From Kordiimonas aquimaris (GTDB lineage Bacteria > Pseudomonadota > Alphaproteobacteria > Sphingomonadales > Kordiimonadaceae), in contig NZ_JAOBPO010000005.1 of NCBI RefSeq assembly GCF_025574485.1, forward strand, positions 1 through 64,000: a stretch of 64,000 nt of DNA, read 5' to 3'. Positions within the stretch are counted from its first letter, which is position 1, and each line of letters opens with the position of its first letter. The notes under the pieces are model-generated. The model had not been told where the DNA came from, searched no databases, and saw only the letters and a program-made list of their open reading frames with translations. Of the stretch, positions 1-7,020 are shown in pieces. The position numbers and the translations under genes are program-made.

Positions 1-30
1 TGAGATGCCCCTAGTTTGTTAGACACCTTG
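1..30. repeat. Left terminal inverted repeat of the IS3 element
   Basis: Pairs with 1208-1237. Both ends share TGAGATGCCCCTAG at the tip and TAGACACCTTG inside; the few bases between differ slightly. Confidence 0.92.
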
Positions 31-894
31 CGATTTCATTTTAGTTTGTTGTTCAAAATCGACGGGAGACAACAACCCGTTGTTACCATGCTTTCTTTTT
101 GGATTGTAAAACATTTCGATGTAATCGAAGACGTCTTGGCGAGCATCCTTGCGGGTTGCGTAGGTTTTGCGCCTGACGCGTTCGCGCTTTAACAGGTGGA
201 AAAAGCTCTCAGCAACAGCATTATCATGGCAGTTGCCGCGCCTGCTCATGCTGGCTTCCAAATTGTGAGCGCCGAGGAACTTCTGCCACTCATGGCCTGT
301 AAACTGGCTGCCCTGATCAGAATGAATGATCACCTTTTGCTTTGGTTTGCGACGCCAGACAGCCATCAGCAAGGCACTCAACACCAAATCCATCTGCATA
401 CGGGGTTGCATAGACCAACCCACCACGCGGCGGGAATAAAGATCAATGACAACGGCCAGATATAGCCACCCCTGATGCGTGCGAATATACGTAATGTCCG
501 TGACCCAGGCATGATCTGGCAGGGCCACTTTGAAGTCTTGCTGTAATCTGTTGGCTGCAACAATCGCAGGTTTGCCACCGTAAAAACCAGCTTTGCGCCG
601 GTAGCCTATTTGTGCTTTGACGCCCGCAATGCTTGCCAGTCGTGCCACACGGTTCGGGCAGCAGGTCTCACCGAGCGACCGCAGGTCGTCATGAAGTTTG
701 CGGTATCCATAAACACAACCACTCTCAAGCCAGGCTTGTTTGATGAGCCCGATAAGCCGGTTGTCATCTCTGGCCCGCTTACTGAGAGGCTTCTTGACCC
801 AGCCATAGAAACCACTGTGATGAACCTTCAGGACGCGGCACATCACCCGCACACGAAACACAGTTTGGTGCGCCTGAATGAAGGCGTACTTCAC
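19..894 (-). CDS. IS3-family transposase OrfB (DDE integrase core)
   Basis: Catalytic half of an IS3-type transposase, 291 aa. The N-terminal part has the HTH_21-like segment (Cys-Arg-Val-Leu near residue 20, then GFYGW). The retroviral-integrase fold follows. The catalytic acids are visible: Asp in WVTDITYI, Asp in IIHSDQGSQF, and Glu in NAVAESFF followed by the usual Lys-Arg. Translation starts at a GTG that overlaps the OrfA stop (TAGTG). In this family OrfB is normally made as an OrfAB fusion by a -1 frameshift, and the one-base junction suits coupling or frameshifting. Length is normal for the family. Confidence 0.93.
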   Translation of the reverse strand: MKYAFIQAHQTVFRVRVMCRVLKVHHSGFYGWVKKPLSKRARDDNRLIGLIKQAWLESGCVYGYRKLHDDLRSLGETCCPNRVARLASIAGVKAQIGYRRKAGFYGGKPAIVAANRLQQDFKVALPDHAWVTDITYIRTHQGWLYLAVVIDLYSRRVVGWSMQPRMQMDLVLSALLMAVWRRKPKQKVIIHSDQGSQFTGHEWQKFLGAHNLEASMSRRGNCHDNAVAESFFHLLKRERVRRKTYATRKDARQDVFDYIEMFYNPKRKHGNNGLLSPVDFEQQTKMKSQGV

Positions 895-1172
895 TACGCA
901 TCCCTTGCGAAGTACGCCGTTGCCTTTTTTAGGATATCTCTTTCTTCGGTGACTCGAAGCAACTCAGCTTTTAACCGCCTGATCTCAGCGCTGTCAGCAG
1001 CTTCCTGCTTGCGTTCCTTGCTTGGCTTTGAAAAAAGCTTCTTCCAATCATAAAGGGACTTTGTACAAACACCAAGCCGTTCAGCCACCTCTTTGACGCT
1101 GTACCCTCGGTCTGTGATCTGAGCGACCGCATCGCGCTTGAATTCTTCTGTATAACGAACACCTATCGGCAT
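894..1172 (-). CDS. IS3-family transposase OrfA
   Basis: 92-aa DNA-binding subunit of the IS3 transposase. It has the typical opening YTEEFKRDAV, a helix-turn-helix (VKEVAERLGVCTKSLYDWKK) and a C-terminal leucine-zipper-like helix (IRRLKAELLRVTEERDILKKA). It ends in the usual way just before OrfB. The start is about 36 bp inside the right terminal repeat, as expected for this IS type. Confidence 0.92.
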   Translation of the reverse strand: MPIGVRYTEEFKRDAVAQITDRGYSVKEVAERLGVCTKSLYDWKKLFSKPSKERKQEAADSAEIRRLKAELLRVTEERDILKKATAYFARDA

Positions 1173-1207
1173 AATCTATAAACTCCTTGCTTCCATTTTA
1201 TAATGAA

Positions 1208-1237
1208 CAAGGTGTCTACAAATCTAGGGGCATCTCA
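1208..1237. repeat. Right terminal inverted repeat of the IS3 element
   Basis: Reverse complement of the 1-30 repeat with a small mismatch block in the middle. Read leftwards, this end supplies the last codons (Met-Arg-Cys-Pro-stop) of the interrupted MazG-like gene. Confidence 0.92.
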
Positions 1238-2009
1238 TTTCTTTAATCATTCTTAACAACGAATAGTCGATTGTATCAATTCCAACGAGGAAGTTACGCT
1301 GCGATGCGTAGGTGAAAATTAGAGCTACTAGGCCTTCATCGATTACCTTTGCGCGGCCGCCATCTTCTACTTCATCGATACGAGCTTCGCGAGCAGACTT
1401 GATTACCTTTGCTTCTTTGAGCAGTTTTCTCATTACCGGAGACCACCCTAGGACCGCTACAAATGCCAGATGCATTGCATCATGAAACTTGTAACCATCA
1501 TCACTGTATGCATTGTCAGTGAGTGCAGCTCCAACATTTGTCTCTGGAGGTAACTCGTTTCCATTGATACGCATCTGAATTTTTTTATGGCCGTCAAGTT
1601 CGATTTCGCGAAATTCTATTTCAAAAGATTGAGGAAAGCGCCGGTCTTCGATTAGGTCGACGTCAAGTGCATCGATTGAGCAGGTATCGTTAAACCTTTC
1701 AAACGTCTTGTGAAGATTGTAATGGATAATTTCGCTTAATTTTAGATCAAACCTATCTGCGAAATTTGACACATACCAAATAATATCTCCAAGTTCTTCC
1801 TTAACTCGATCTCTGAACACCACGTATGCATCACCGTCTCTTAACCTTTTCTTGTATTCCGTAAGAAGGTCGCCCGCTTCACCAGCAAGGCCAAGTAGCG
1901 GAATAATGTCTTCCGTTAGCCCCTCAGCACTTTCTTTGCTGTAGGGAATTCTATTCGTGTCCCGGGCTTTTTGTTGATATTCATCGAACTCTAGTGTTTT
2001 ACGATCCAT
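1224..2009 (-). pseudogene. MazG-like nucleotide pyrophosphohydrolase, 3' end cut off by the IS3 element
   Basis: The preferred start is the ATG at 2009, because GGGAG lies upstream and it gives the same 11-bp overlap as the neighbouring genes; an in-frame ATG at 2132 is unlikely. The N-terminal third has MazG-type all-alpha NTP pyrophosphatase motifs: GLAGEAGDLLTEY and, 30 residues on, VKEELGDIIWYVS, which supply the metal-binding acidic residues. A longer C-terminal region (FHDAMHLAFVAVLGWSP, VEDGGRAKVIDEG) resembles what I know of longer MazG-domain proteins. The last four residues, Met-Arg-Cys-Pro, come from the IS end, so the native C-terminus is missing and may lie left of the window. 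The MazG catalytic part is intact, so partial activity is possible. MazG-family enzymes hydrolyse (d)NTPs to monophosphates. In this operon the substrate could be a normal or modified pyrimidine triphosphate; that is inference. Confidence 0.82.
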
Positions 2010-3036
2010 GGTGAGCTCCCGTTGCTCTGACGTTTTCGTTGATTCCCCATTTTGGTGGAAACCAAAACGAGACCAAGCTTTCATGCGGTGCAAACTTTTG
2101 TTTGATGCGCGTTCTATTAGATTTTCCCACAATGTGCGGGTGCGATACGCGCGAGTATTTACTTATTTCACAAAACAGATTTTGGCAGTCGATGTATTGT
2201 AATTTACGACCCCAAAGGTTTTTAAAGTCTATTCCAAGCCTCGCAAATTCATCGTCTTGAATATCACACATGAACTTGATTAATTCTGCCTCATTTAGAC
2301 CGCCGAGATCATAGAAACACTTGCTAATGCCGTCTAAAGCGCCAGGACCAGGGACAACAAATTCGGTTTCAGAAAAATCAACCACTTCACTGTAGTTAAT
2401 GTCAGTAATATACTGATACGCTAAGAAATCCCCAATTAATGGATACCCAAACAGAACATCAAAGCCTTCCTGCATCGAATTACACGACTTCAGTTTTTGA
2501 ACGATGCCGCTGGAGAACATTTTCTCCATAAGCATCAAGTGATTTTGGTGTTTTCGCTTGTTGCCAAACACATTACTGCCCGGATGCATAATGTAGGCTG
2601 CAGAATATATTTTCTGGCCCGCATCCATTGCGTGAGAAAGAACTTTATCATAGGCAGAGAAAGAGAAATTCGAGAGCGTAAGTTTTCCAAGTTGGTGTTC
2701 TAGATATTCCCATGTTTCAATTTTATTAAACAGTTTGAACAACAATATTCTAAAAACAATTTCATCATCCTCACTTGGTAAGTCTTCGCGGTAAATAACA
2801 TTGCTGATTAGAAATTGACTTGCTCTATCTGCGGCTCGGTATGTGTTAGTAAACTTATACTCTTGGAGAATTGGATCATCAGTCCAGCGGTAATTGGAGC
2901 GCTGTAGACGACGGAAAAGTATGTTCTGCCGTTCGGCAGCAAAATACCAATATGTGTCCAAAAGAGGGGTGGCTATAAGTGGTTTTAAATGTTCAAGCTT
3001 TTCGCTTGAATCGTGCAGTTTGAAGTTAAGTTCCAT
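1999..3036 (-). CDS. 5-hmdU DNA kinase / aGPT-pyrophosphorylase helical-domain family protein
   Basis: 345 aa. I recognise the family from its conserved blocks: YWYFAAERQNILFRRL, WTDDPILQEYKFTNTYRAADR, VFRILLFKLFNKIETWE, GYPLIGDFLAYQYITDINYS, FSETEFVVPGPGALDGI and CQNLFCEISKYSR near the end. The helical domain is somewhat reminiscent of HhH-GPD glycosylases. In phages, relatives take part in hypermodifying thymine in DNA (kinase or pyrophosphorylase acting on 5-hydroxymethyl-dU). Bacterial stand-alone members are usually called nucleotide kinase domain proteins. Here it lies between a ThyA-like and a MazG-like gene, with 11-bp overlaps on both sides, so the three products are probably made together. 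That it modifies pyrimidine bases or nucleotides is inferred from family and context; the exact reaction is unknown. Confidence 0.78.
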   Translation of the reverse strand: MELNFKLHDSSEKLEHLKPLIATPLLDTYWYFAAERQNILFRRLQRSNYRWTDDPILQEYKFTNTYRAADRASQFLISNVIYREDLPSEDDEIVFRILLFKLFNKIETWEYLEHQLGKLTLSNFSFSAYDKVLSHAMDAGQKIYSAAYIMHPGSNVFGNKRKHQNHLMLMEKMFSSGIVQKLKSCNSMQEGFDVLFGYPLIGDFLAYQYITDINYSEVVDFSETEFVVPGPGALDGISKCFYDLGGLNEAELIKFMCDIQDDEFARLGIDFKNLWGRKLQYIDCQNLFCEISKYSRVSHPHIVGKSNRTRIKQKFAPHESLVSFWFPPKWGINENVRATGAHHGS

Positions 3037-3835
3037 TAGGGACTTTCGATTTGATTAAATTTACAATGTCTCTGAGAGAGGACTTCGGAAACCGAGAATC
3101 TCCAATTTTTTCCACACCAACCATAATATTCAATTGCGCGAGCTGAAGACCCATCTCATCGGCCATAAATTTAGCCAGATGAGCAAGCCCAAGAAAGTTT
3201 CCATAAGCTTTTCTTACAACCTGTTGTGTCGCGTAATTGGCATTTACGACTAAGCCTTTATCAGTTGGACAAAAACTGATTTGTTGCATACATGGAAAAC
3301 TGGGAACTTGATCGTGAGTATGATCAATTCTTGGATTATGAATAGATGCCATCAGGTGAATTCGTGGTGGCCCTGCTTTGCCTCCGTTGGCTTTCTTATC
3401 GTTGTATCTATTTATGATGTATTCTAGCTGATTGGGAGAATTTTTATCATCGGCATCAAACATGACAAGGCGCTGAAAATATAGACCTTTTCGGTTCAAT
3501 CTATTTTTTCGAAAACTCACGAAGGAATATTTATACAGGTCATAAAATAGCTGCCGATCGCCCTGTGCTATTTTCCAAATACGTTGAGGGAAAATTGTAA
3601 AAGCGACAATGCCAATAGAAGTTTGTTCTTTTGCTTCTAGAAGTGCATCTATAGCTGATCGTATTTCTGGGTCTTCTTCAACACAATTATTGTCGTCAAA
3701 GCCGTCAATGCAAACTGTCACAGGACCTCTTTCTCCCCCTGAGGCAGCATACATTGCGCATAGCAAGTCGCCCCAAGCGTAAGAGAGGTTTTGACGATGT
3801 ATTGACGGTAAGGGTTCAGTGAGTTTAGCCATCAT
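3026..3835 (-). CDS. Thymidylate-synthase-like (dNMP methylase/hydroxymethylase superfamily) protein
   Basis: 269 aa, ThyA fold. The diagnostic region is residues 158-235: RIHLMASIHNPRIDHTHDQ, then PCMQQISF, where Cys182 aligns with the ThyA nucleophile that attacks C6 of dUMP, then YGNFLGLAHLAKFMADEMGL, matching the ThyA stretch DVFLGLPFN. The residue expected to be the dUMP-binding Asn of ThyA appears to be replaced here, so the substrate may not be plain dUMP. The N-terminal half contains VTVCIDGFDDNN and is diverged. A GAGG lies just before the start. It overlaps the metalloprotease gene upstream and the kinase-like gene downstream by 11 bp each. It could make hydroxymethyl-dUMP or another 5-substituted pyrimidine for its neighbours (inference). 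A cellular thymidylate synthase is less likely given the divergence and the cargo context. Confidence 0.75.
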   Translation of the reverse strand: MMAKLTEPLPSIHRQNLSYAWGDLLCAMYAASGGERGPVTVCIDGFDDNNCVEEDPEIRSAIDALLEAKEQTSIGIVAFTIFPQRIWKIAQGDRQLFYDLYKYSFVSFRKNRLNRKGLYFQRLVMFDADDKNSPNQLEYIINRYNDKKANGGKAGPPRIHLMASIHNPRIDHTHDQVPSFPCMQQISFCPTDKGLVVNANYATQQVVRKAYGNFLGLAHLAKFMADEMGLQLAQLNIMVGVEKIGDSRFPKSSLRDIVNLIKSKVPNGT

Positions 3836-4733
3836 TTACCTCGCTAAGATGCCTGTATTTTGCGAGCCCTACATAGCCATTACGCCTTGATTTTCTTGAT
3901 ATTCTCGCAAAAAATGCCTGACCAAGCGTGCCTCCTTCAACGCGCGCTATGCCTTGATTGAGCGCCTGATACGCAAAGCCGCCCGGAACTTTTAACTCAT
4001 CTGAAAACAGCGAGTCTGAAAAAATTAGGTTGTCCCGACTTACAATCCAGTCCCCGGTTTCCAAATCCAGTGTCTTGGCACAGCTATTTTGATCAACAAA
4101 AATGGCTGGGTCGGTTGAAGTAAATCCAAGCGCAATGTTTCTCAGCAATTGAGGTGTGGATTTTTTTAGGCTCTCGAACTGATTCTTCGAAATGACGGAT
4201 AAACCAAAAAAGAGGTGATACAATACCGTCGTGTATCCGACCTTAAAATCACTTGAGATCGCCCAAATATCCTGCGGAGTTAATGCGGGACTATTTTGCG
4301 TTCTAATGTTGAGAGCTTTCCGCATCCCCAGCGTTGGCATCAACAAATGCGATGCAAAACGATCGGCAAGAAACTCTTTTGGGTCATGAGAGCTTTTGAT
4401 CTCAGAAGTTGACTCGATCTCATGAATTGTCGAACCGTGTTCAAAAACATGATGCCCCAATTCATGCGCACAGGTCATATTTCTGCGCACCAACGGCCTG
4501 AGGTTTGAGATTAAAATTTTTGGCTTTGCCGCCCGGTTGTACATCCCATCCATATTAATATCTACGAATCTAACGCTCACGCCATGTTTATCACAAGCAT
4601 CATAGATACAAAGTGGTTCGATTTGGTCATAGCCAAGGTCAACGCGAGCTTTACTAGCTGCCCGCAAAGCAATATTGGCTAAAAGCCGAGTATCAAACGG
4701 TGGTTTCTGATATTTTTTCATCAATGCCGTCAT
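3825..4733 (-). CDS. ImmA/IrrE-family metallopeptidase
   Basis: 302 aa. Zinc motif HELGH at residues 90-94 (CAHELGHHVFEHG), followed by the family's downstream segment FLADRFASHLLMPTLGMRKAL with the third ligand region. A long C-terminal part (residues 170-300) has no domain I recognise. Proteases of this family cleave XRE-type repressors after a stress or infection signal, as ImmA cleaves ImmR and IrrE cleaves DdrO. The XRE gene lies 12 bp upstream in the same operon, so the pair probably forms a protease-triggered switch for the nucleotide-modification genes (inference). Its stop overlaps the ThyA-like gene by 11 bp. Confidence 0.87.
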   Translation of the reverse strand: MTALMKKYQKPPFDTRLLANIALRAASKARVDLGYDQIEPLCIYDACDKHGVSVRFVDINMDGMYNRAAKPKILISNLRPLVRRNMTCAHELGHHVFEHGSTIHEIESTSEIKSSHDPKEFLADRFASHLLMPTLGMRKALNIRTQNSPALTPQDIWAISSDFKVGYTTVLYHLFFGLSVISKNQFESLKKSTPQLLRNIALGFTSTDPAIFVDQNSCAKTLDLETGDWIVSRDNLIFSDSLFSDELKVPGGFAYQALNQGIARVEGGTLGQAFFARISRKSRRNGYVGLAKYRHLSEVNDG

Positions 4734-4745
4734 TCATACAATTTC

Positions 4746-5081
4746 CTATGTATCCCTCATAGAGGATATGAGGCGCAACAACTTTTCCAAATCATCTGGT
4801 TTAATTTTGGCAAGCTCCCTTGCAGCAAGTTGTATACGTGGGTCATTTGTTTCGAGTGTTTCGTTAATCTCACCCAGAAGCCATGCGCCACTTACCTCGT
4901 AGGCCTCTGCAAATGAATTGATCTCGTCAGCAGAAACTCGTCGTCTGCCAGATTCAATCTCACTAACGGTAGGCCGGTGTAGGCCAAGGATTTTGGCCAC
5001 TTGACCTTGTGAAAGACCAGCAAGTTTTCGGGCTTCCTTTAGTCTAGCCGAGATATCCGATTTCTGGTCTTTCAGTGTCAT
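4746..5081 (-). CDS. XRE-family transcriptional repressor
   Basis: 111 aa. Classic Cro/CI helix-turn-helix in residues 12-62 (ARLKEARKLAGLSQGQVAKILGL, then RPTVSEIESGRR). A short acidic, helical C-terminal tail probably serves dimerisation or protease recognition. Its start overlaps the stop of the small first gene (ATGA). It is the obvious candidate to bind the palindromes over the operon promoter at 5407-5440 and to be the substrate of the ImmA/IrrE-like protease encoded next. Confidence 0.9.
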   Translation of the reverse strand: MTLKDQKSDISARLKEARKLAGLSQGQVAKILGLHRPTVSEIESGRRRVSADEINSFAEAYEVSGAWLLGEINETLETNDPRIQLAARELAKIKPDDLEKLLRLISSMRDT

Positions 5082-5392
5082 GTCGTAAGGCCGTTAGTTT
5101 TAGAGTCATTATCATTTTCAACAACTACAGCCATAATTCTTTGAACGCACTCGTCCAGTGTGAGCTCTTCGTGTGTTTTCTCGTTATAAAATATATTCTC
5201 TTCGGCAGGAATCTGTTTACCTATGTATGCACTTATCATCGCCGAAGCTGTGGGCCATATCTCACTAGTGAAATTCTGAATATCCTTACCCGGCTTTGTA
5301 TCGCCTTTGATTTCTGGGCAGTCGTATCCACTTATCGCCTGAATTTCTGCGATTACATTCTTTACTGCAACGCTTAGGGCCTGTGGTTTCAT
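5078..5392 (-). CDS. Small protein of unknown function, first gene of the modification operon
   Basis: 104 aa, no recognised domain. It is acidic and probably alpha-helical, with a central segment ending FYNEKTHEELTLDECVQRIMAVV. The start is well supported by AGGAAGG about 8 nt upstream and by the promoter at 5419-5447. Overlap by ATGA with the XRE gene suggests coupled synthesis, perhaps as a partner of the repressor or an antitoxin-like component (speculative). Confidence 0.7.
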   Translation of the reverse strand: MKPQALSVAVKNVIAEIQAISGYDCPEIKGDTKPGKDIQNFTSEIWPTASAMISAYIGKQIPAEENIFYNEKTHEELTLDECVQRIMAVVVENDNDSKTNGLTT

Positions 5393-5406
5393 AGCAAATC
5401 CTTCCT

Positions 5407-5447
5407 CTTACATTACGTAAGATATTCTTACATTTGTAATTTGTCAA
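5407..5447 (-). promoter_or_regulatory. Promoter with two overlapping operator palindromes for the leftward operon
   Basis: Reading leftwards there is a perfect -35 TTGACA (plus-strand 5442-5447), a 17-bp spacer and a -10 TATCTT (5419-5424). Two inverted repeats overlap it: CTTAC-5nt-GTAAG at 5407-5421, covering the -10, and TTAC-4nt-GTAA at 5428-5439, in the spacer. They start 20 bp apart, about two helical turns, on the same face of the DNA. This is typical of repression by the XRE protein encoded in the operon. Confidence 0.8.
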
Positions 5448-5651
5448 GAGATGCATTTTTGTTCTGTAAAGGGGAGAGGAATGTCTGCTTTTGGCCGAAG
5501 GTTGCCCTCTCTATCCGGTCGGGCTGAATGACCGCAATGGGTCAGGAGAAGACGGTTCGACGGAACATCTGAAGGTCTGCTTTGCTGTGGGAAAGCTGTC
5601 CTTCACCTTTGGTGGTACTGCGGTGATTCAACTTGCATTGATAACAGAGAC
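5448..5651. other. Intergenic segment without a recognised gene
   Basis: No convincing ORF. A short stretch near 5480-5510 resembles the sequence found around dispersed intergenic repeats of alphaproteobacteria (ATGTCTGCTTTTGGCCGAAGG). I cannot confirm this without a search. Confidence 0.3.
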
Positions 5652-5790
5652 AGTATGATACTTTATTGTATTGATTAGAGCGAAAGCAGGTTAGCTGCGC
5701 TCTAATAGTATGACACTTTAACTGCCAACAATAATAACCAGCTTAGCACTACTGCGATTTACAGTCCGGCTTAGTATGAAACTTTATTGT
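5652..5790. promoter_or_regulatory. Three iterated palindromic operators upstream of the XRE gene at 5816
   Basis: The motif AGTATGANACTTTA occurs three times: 5652-5665 (followed by TTGT), 5707-5720 and 5773-5786 (followed by TTGT). The first contains the perfect palindrome AGTAT-G-ATACT; the others keep AGT...ACT. Copies start 55 and 66 bp apart and the last ends 25 bp before the gene start. The best reading is an autoregulatory operator array for the adjacent HTH protein. Confidence 0.65.
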
Positions 5791-5815
5791 GTGACTACAA
5801 TTAGACGGAGGGGCT

Positions 5816-6181
5816 ATGGGTAATTCCAAGCACCATACTGAAACCGGCAATGCGGACGCACCGCGCCGGCAAAGAATGGCGGATAACCATTATTTGAGGC
5901 TTCAGTGCGCCCAAAAAGGATGGGTACTCAAAGGTGCAATTAAATCTCTTGGTCTACGCGTATCGGACATTGCGAAAGAGATTGATGTGTCGCAGGGTCA
6001 TCTTTCAAAAATTCTCGATACCTACTGTGAGCTGGATATAACAACTTGTGAAATGTATTTGAAGAAAGTAGAAAGCGCCCTGGCGCTTCGCGGTGTGCGC
6101 ATGACCGATAGTGACGACCAGATTATCGTCGTTTATGAACGATCAGATTGGTCAATAGATTTCAAGATACCAACCGATTAG
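5816..6181 (+). CDS. XRE-like helix-turn-helix regulator
   Basis: 121 aa. The HTH is central (residues 45-75: LGLRVSDIAKEIDVSQGHLSKILD), preceded by a basic arm and followed by a helical tail and a short beta-rich end (DDQIIVVYERSDWSIDF). The start ATG has a strong Shine-Dalgarno ACGGAGGGG. Three AGTATGA palindromes upstream suggest autoregulation. The gene overlaps the convergent XRE gene by 20 bp at the 3' end. What it controls elsewhere is not evident; the transfer operon starting at 7021 is a possible target. Confidence 0.72.
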   Translation: MGNSKHHTETGNADAPRRQRMADNHYLRLQCAQKGWVLKGAIKSLGLRVSDIAKEIDVSQGHLSKILDTYCELDITTCEMYLKKVESALALRGVRMTDSDDQIIVVYERSDWSIDFKIPTD

Positions 6182-6419
6182 ACTTGGAAGTGCTTCCTGT
6201 GTTTTCGCGCATCAATTCGCCCCAAAATATTGCCATTGACGGCGGATCGGTGCCCATGGCACGGGCAATTTCGGCAAGCTCGCCATCTGTTGGCGGCTTG
6301 CCGTTTTCGATTTGGTTGTAGCGCACGGGCCCAAGACCAGAGGTCCAGCCCACGTATTTTTGTAGCAAGCCTTTACGCTCACGCATGGTTTTGATAGCGA
6401 TACAAAAAGAAGGTTCCAT
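6162..6419 (-). CDS. Small XRE-family regulator
   Basis: 85 aa, a single Cro/CI-type HTH: IAIKTMRERKGLLQKYVGWTSGLGPVRYNQIENGKPPTDGELAEIARAM, with the typical ENG turn and a short C-terminal tail. Convergent with the 5816-6181 gene and overlapping its end. No long sensor domain, so probably a Cro-like repressor. A G-poor start region leaves the exact start slightly uncertain. Confidence 0.75.
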   Translation of the reverse strand: MEPSFCIAIKTMRERKGLLQKYVGWTSGLGPVRYNQIENGKPPTDGELAEIARAMGTDPPSMAIFWGELMRENTGSTSKSNRLVS

Positions 6420-7020
6420 GTCCCGTCCCCCACCTTAGTCGTGCGAAAGACCTATTGCATTGCCTCGCTTCGACACTGGCAGAATTAGTTCCTATTAGTC
6501 AGGTGAAAAACCGACAAGCATCTTTTGTCTATCTTTACCCGAGCCCCCTTAAGTTTCGTTTATTATACCCTGAGTTGTATTAAATTCAACCATATTTTAC
6601 ATAGGAATGAATGGCGTAATTATGAAGTTTTGTTACGGCACTCAACATATCTCAAAAATCAGCTGATTCATGTGACCAGTTTTATGCGAGTTAAAAAAAT
6701 ATACATAATTGATGCATAAACAGAAATAATTTTGCCATGAATCCAATGTGAAGCAGCCGTAGAAAAATAGTGTCAATTCAATATTATAGGATTGGCGATA
6801 CAAAAAATTAAGAGGGTGGCATGCCACCCTCGTAATCGTTTTTCCTTTGAAATTTCGACATTCGGCGGAACCCTAATGGTGCGACCTGACGGGGGAAGCG
6901 GTCATGTGGTTTTGTCCTCGCTTCAAAAGCCACCGGCTTAAAAGTTTTTCTCCCAAACGGTGTTCATTGCCGCCGTGCGGCGTTTGATCGTTGTGTGCGA
7001 TCGCCATTGGAGAATGACCT
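6420..7020. other. 600-bp AT-rich intergenic region before the transfer operon
   Basis: No gene is supported. It holds the hairpin at 6812-6831 and, nearer the operon, short inverted repeats: GAAGCG/CGCTTC around 6895-6925 and GATCG-7nt-CGATC at 6986-7002. These may be a 5' leader or regulator sites for the transfer operon; I cannot assign a promoter with confidence. Confidence 0.4.
6801..6840. terminator. Perfect 20-bp palindrome with flanking T tracts, likely bidirectional terminator
   Basis: 6812-6831 is a perfect self-complementary palindrome (GAGGGTGGCA and its complement). Leftward it is followed by TTAATTTTTT, a good intrinsic terminator tail; rightward a TTTTT comes 8 nt after the stem. 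It would insulate the transfer operon from the regulator genes on its left. A protein-binding palindrome is an alternative. Confidence 0.55.

Larger units (their letters stand above)
1..1237 (-). mobile_element. IS3-family insertion sequence
   Basis: Two consecutive ORFs, a small helix-turn-helix OrfA and a DDE OrfB, lie between imperfect 30-bp inverted repeats at 1-30 and 1208-1237. The termini begin TGAGATGCCCCTAG and match at nearly every position. The left tip coincides with the first base of the window, so the left target duplication cannot be seen. The right tip sits inside the coding frame of the MazG-like gene, which it truncates. Both ORFs are intact, so the element may still be active. 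Confidence 0.93.
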
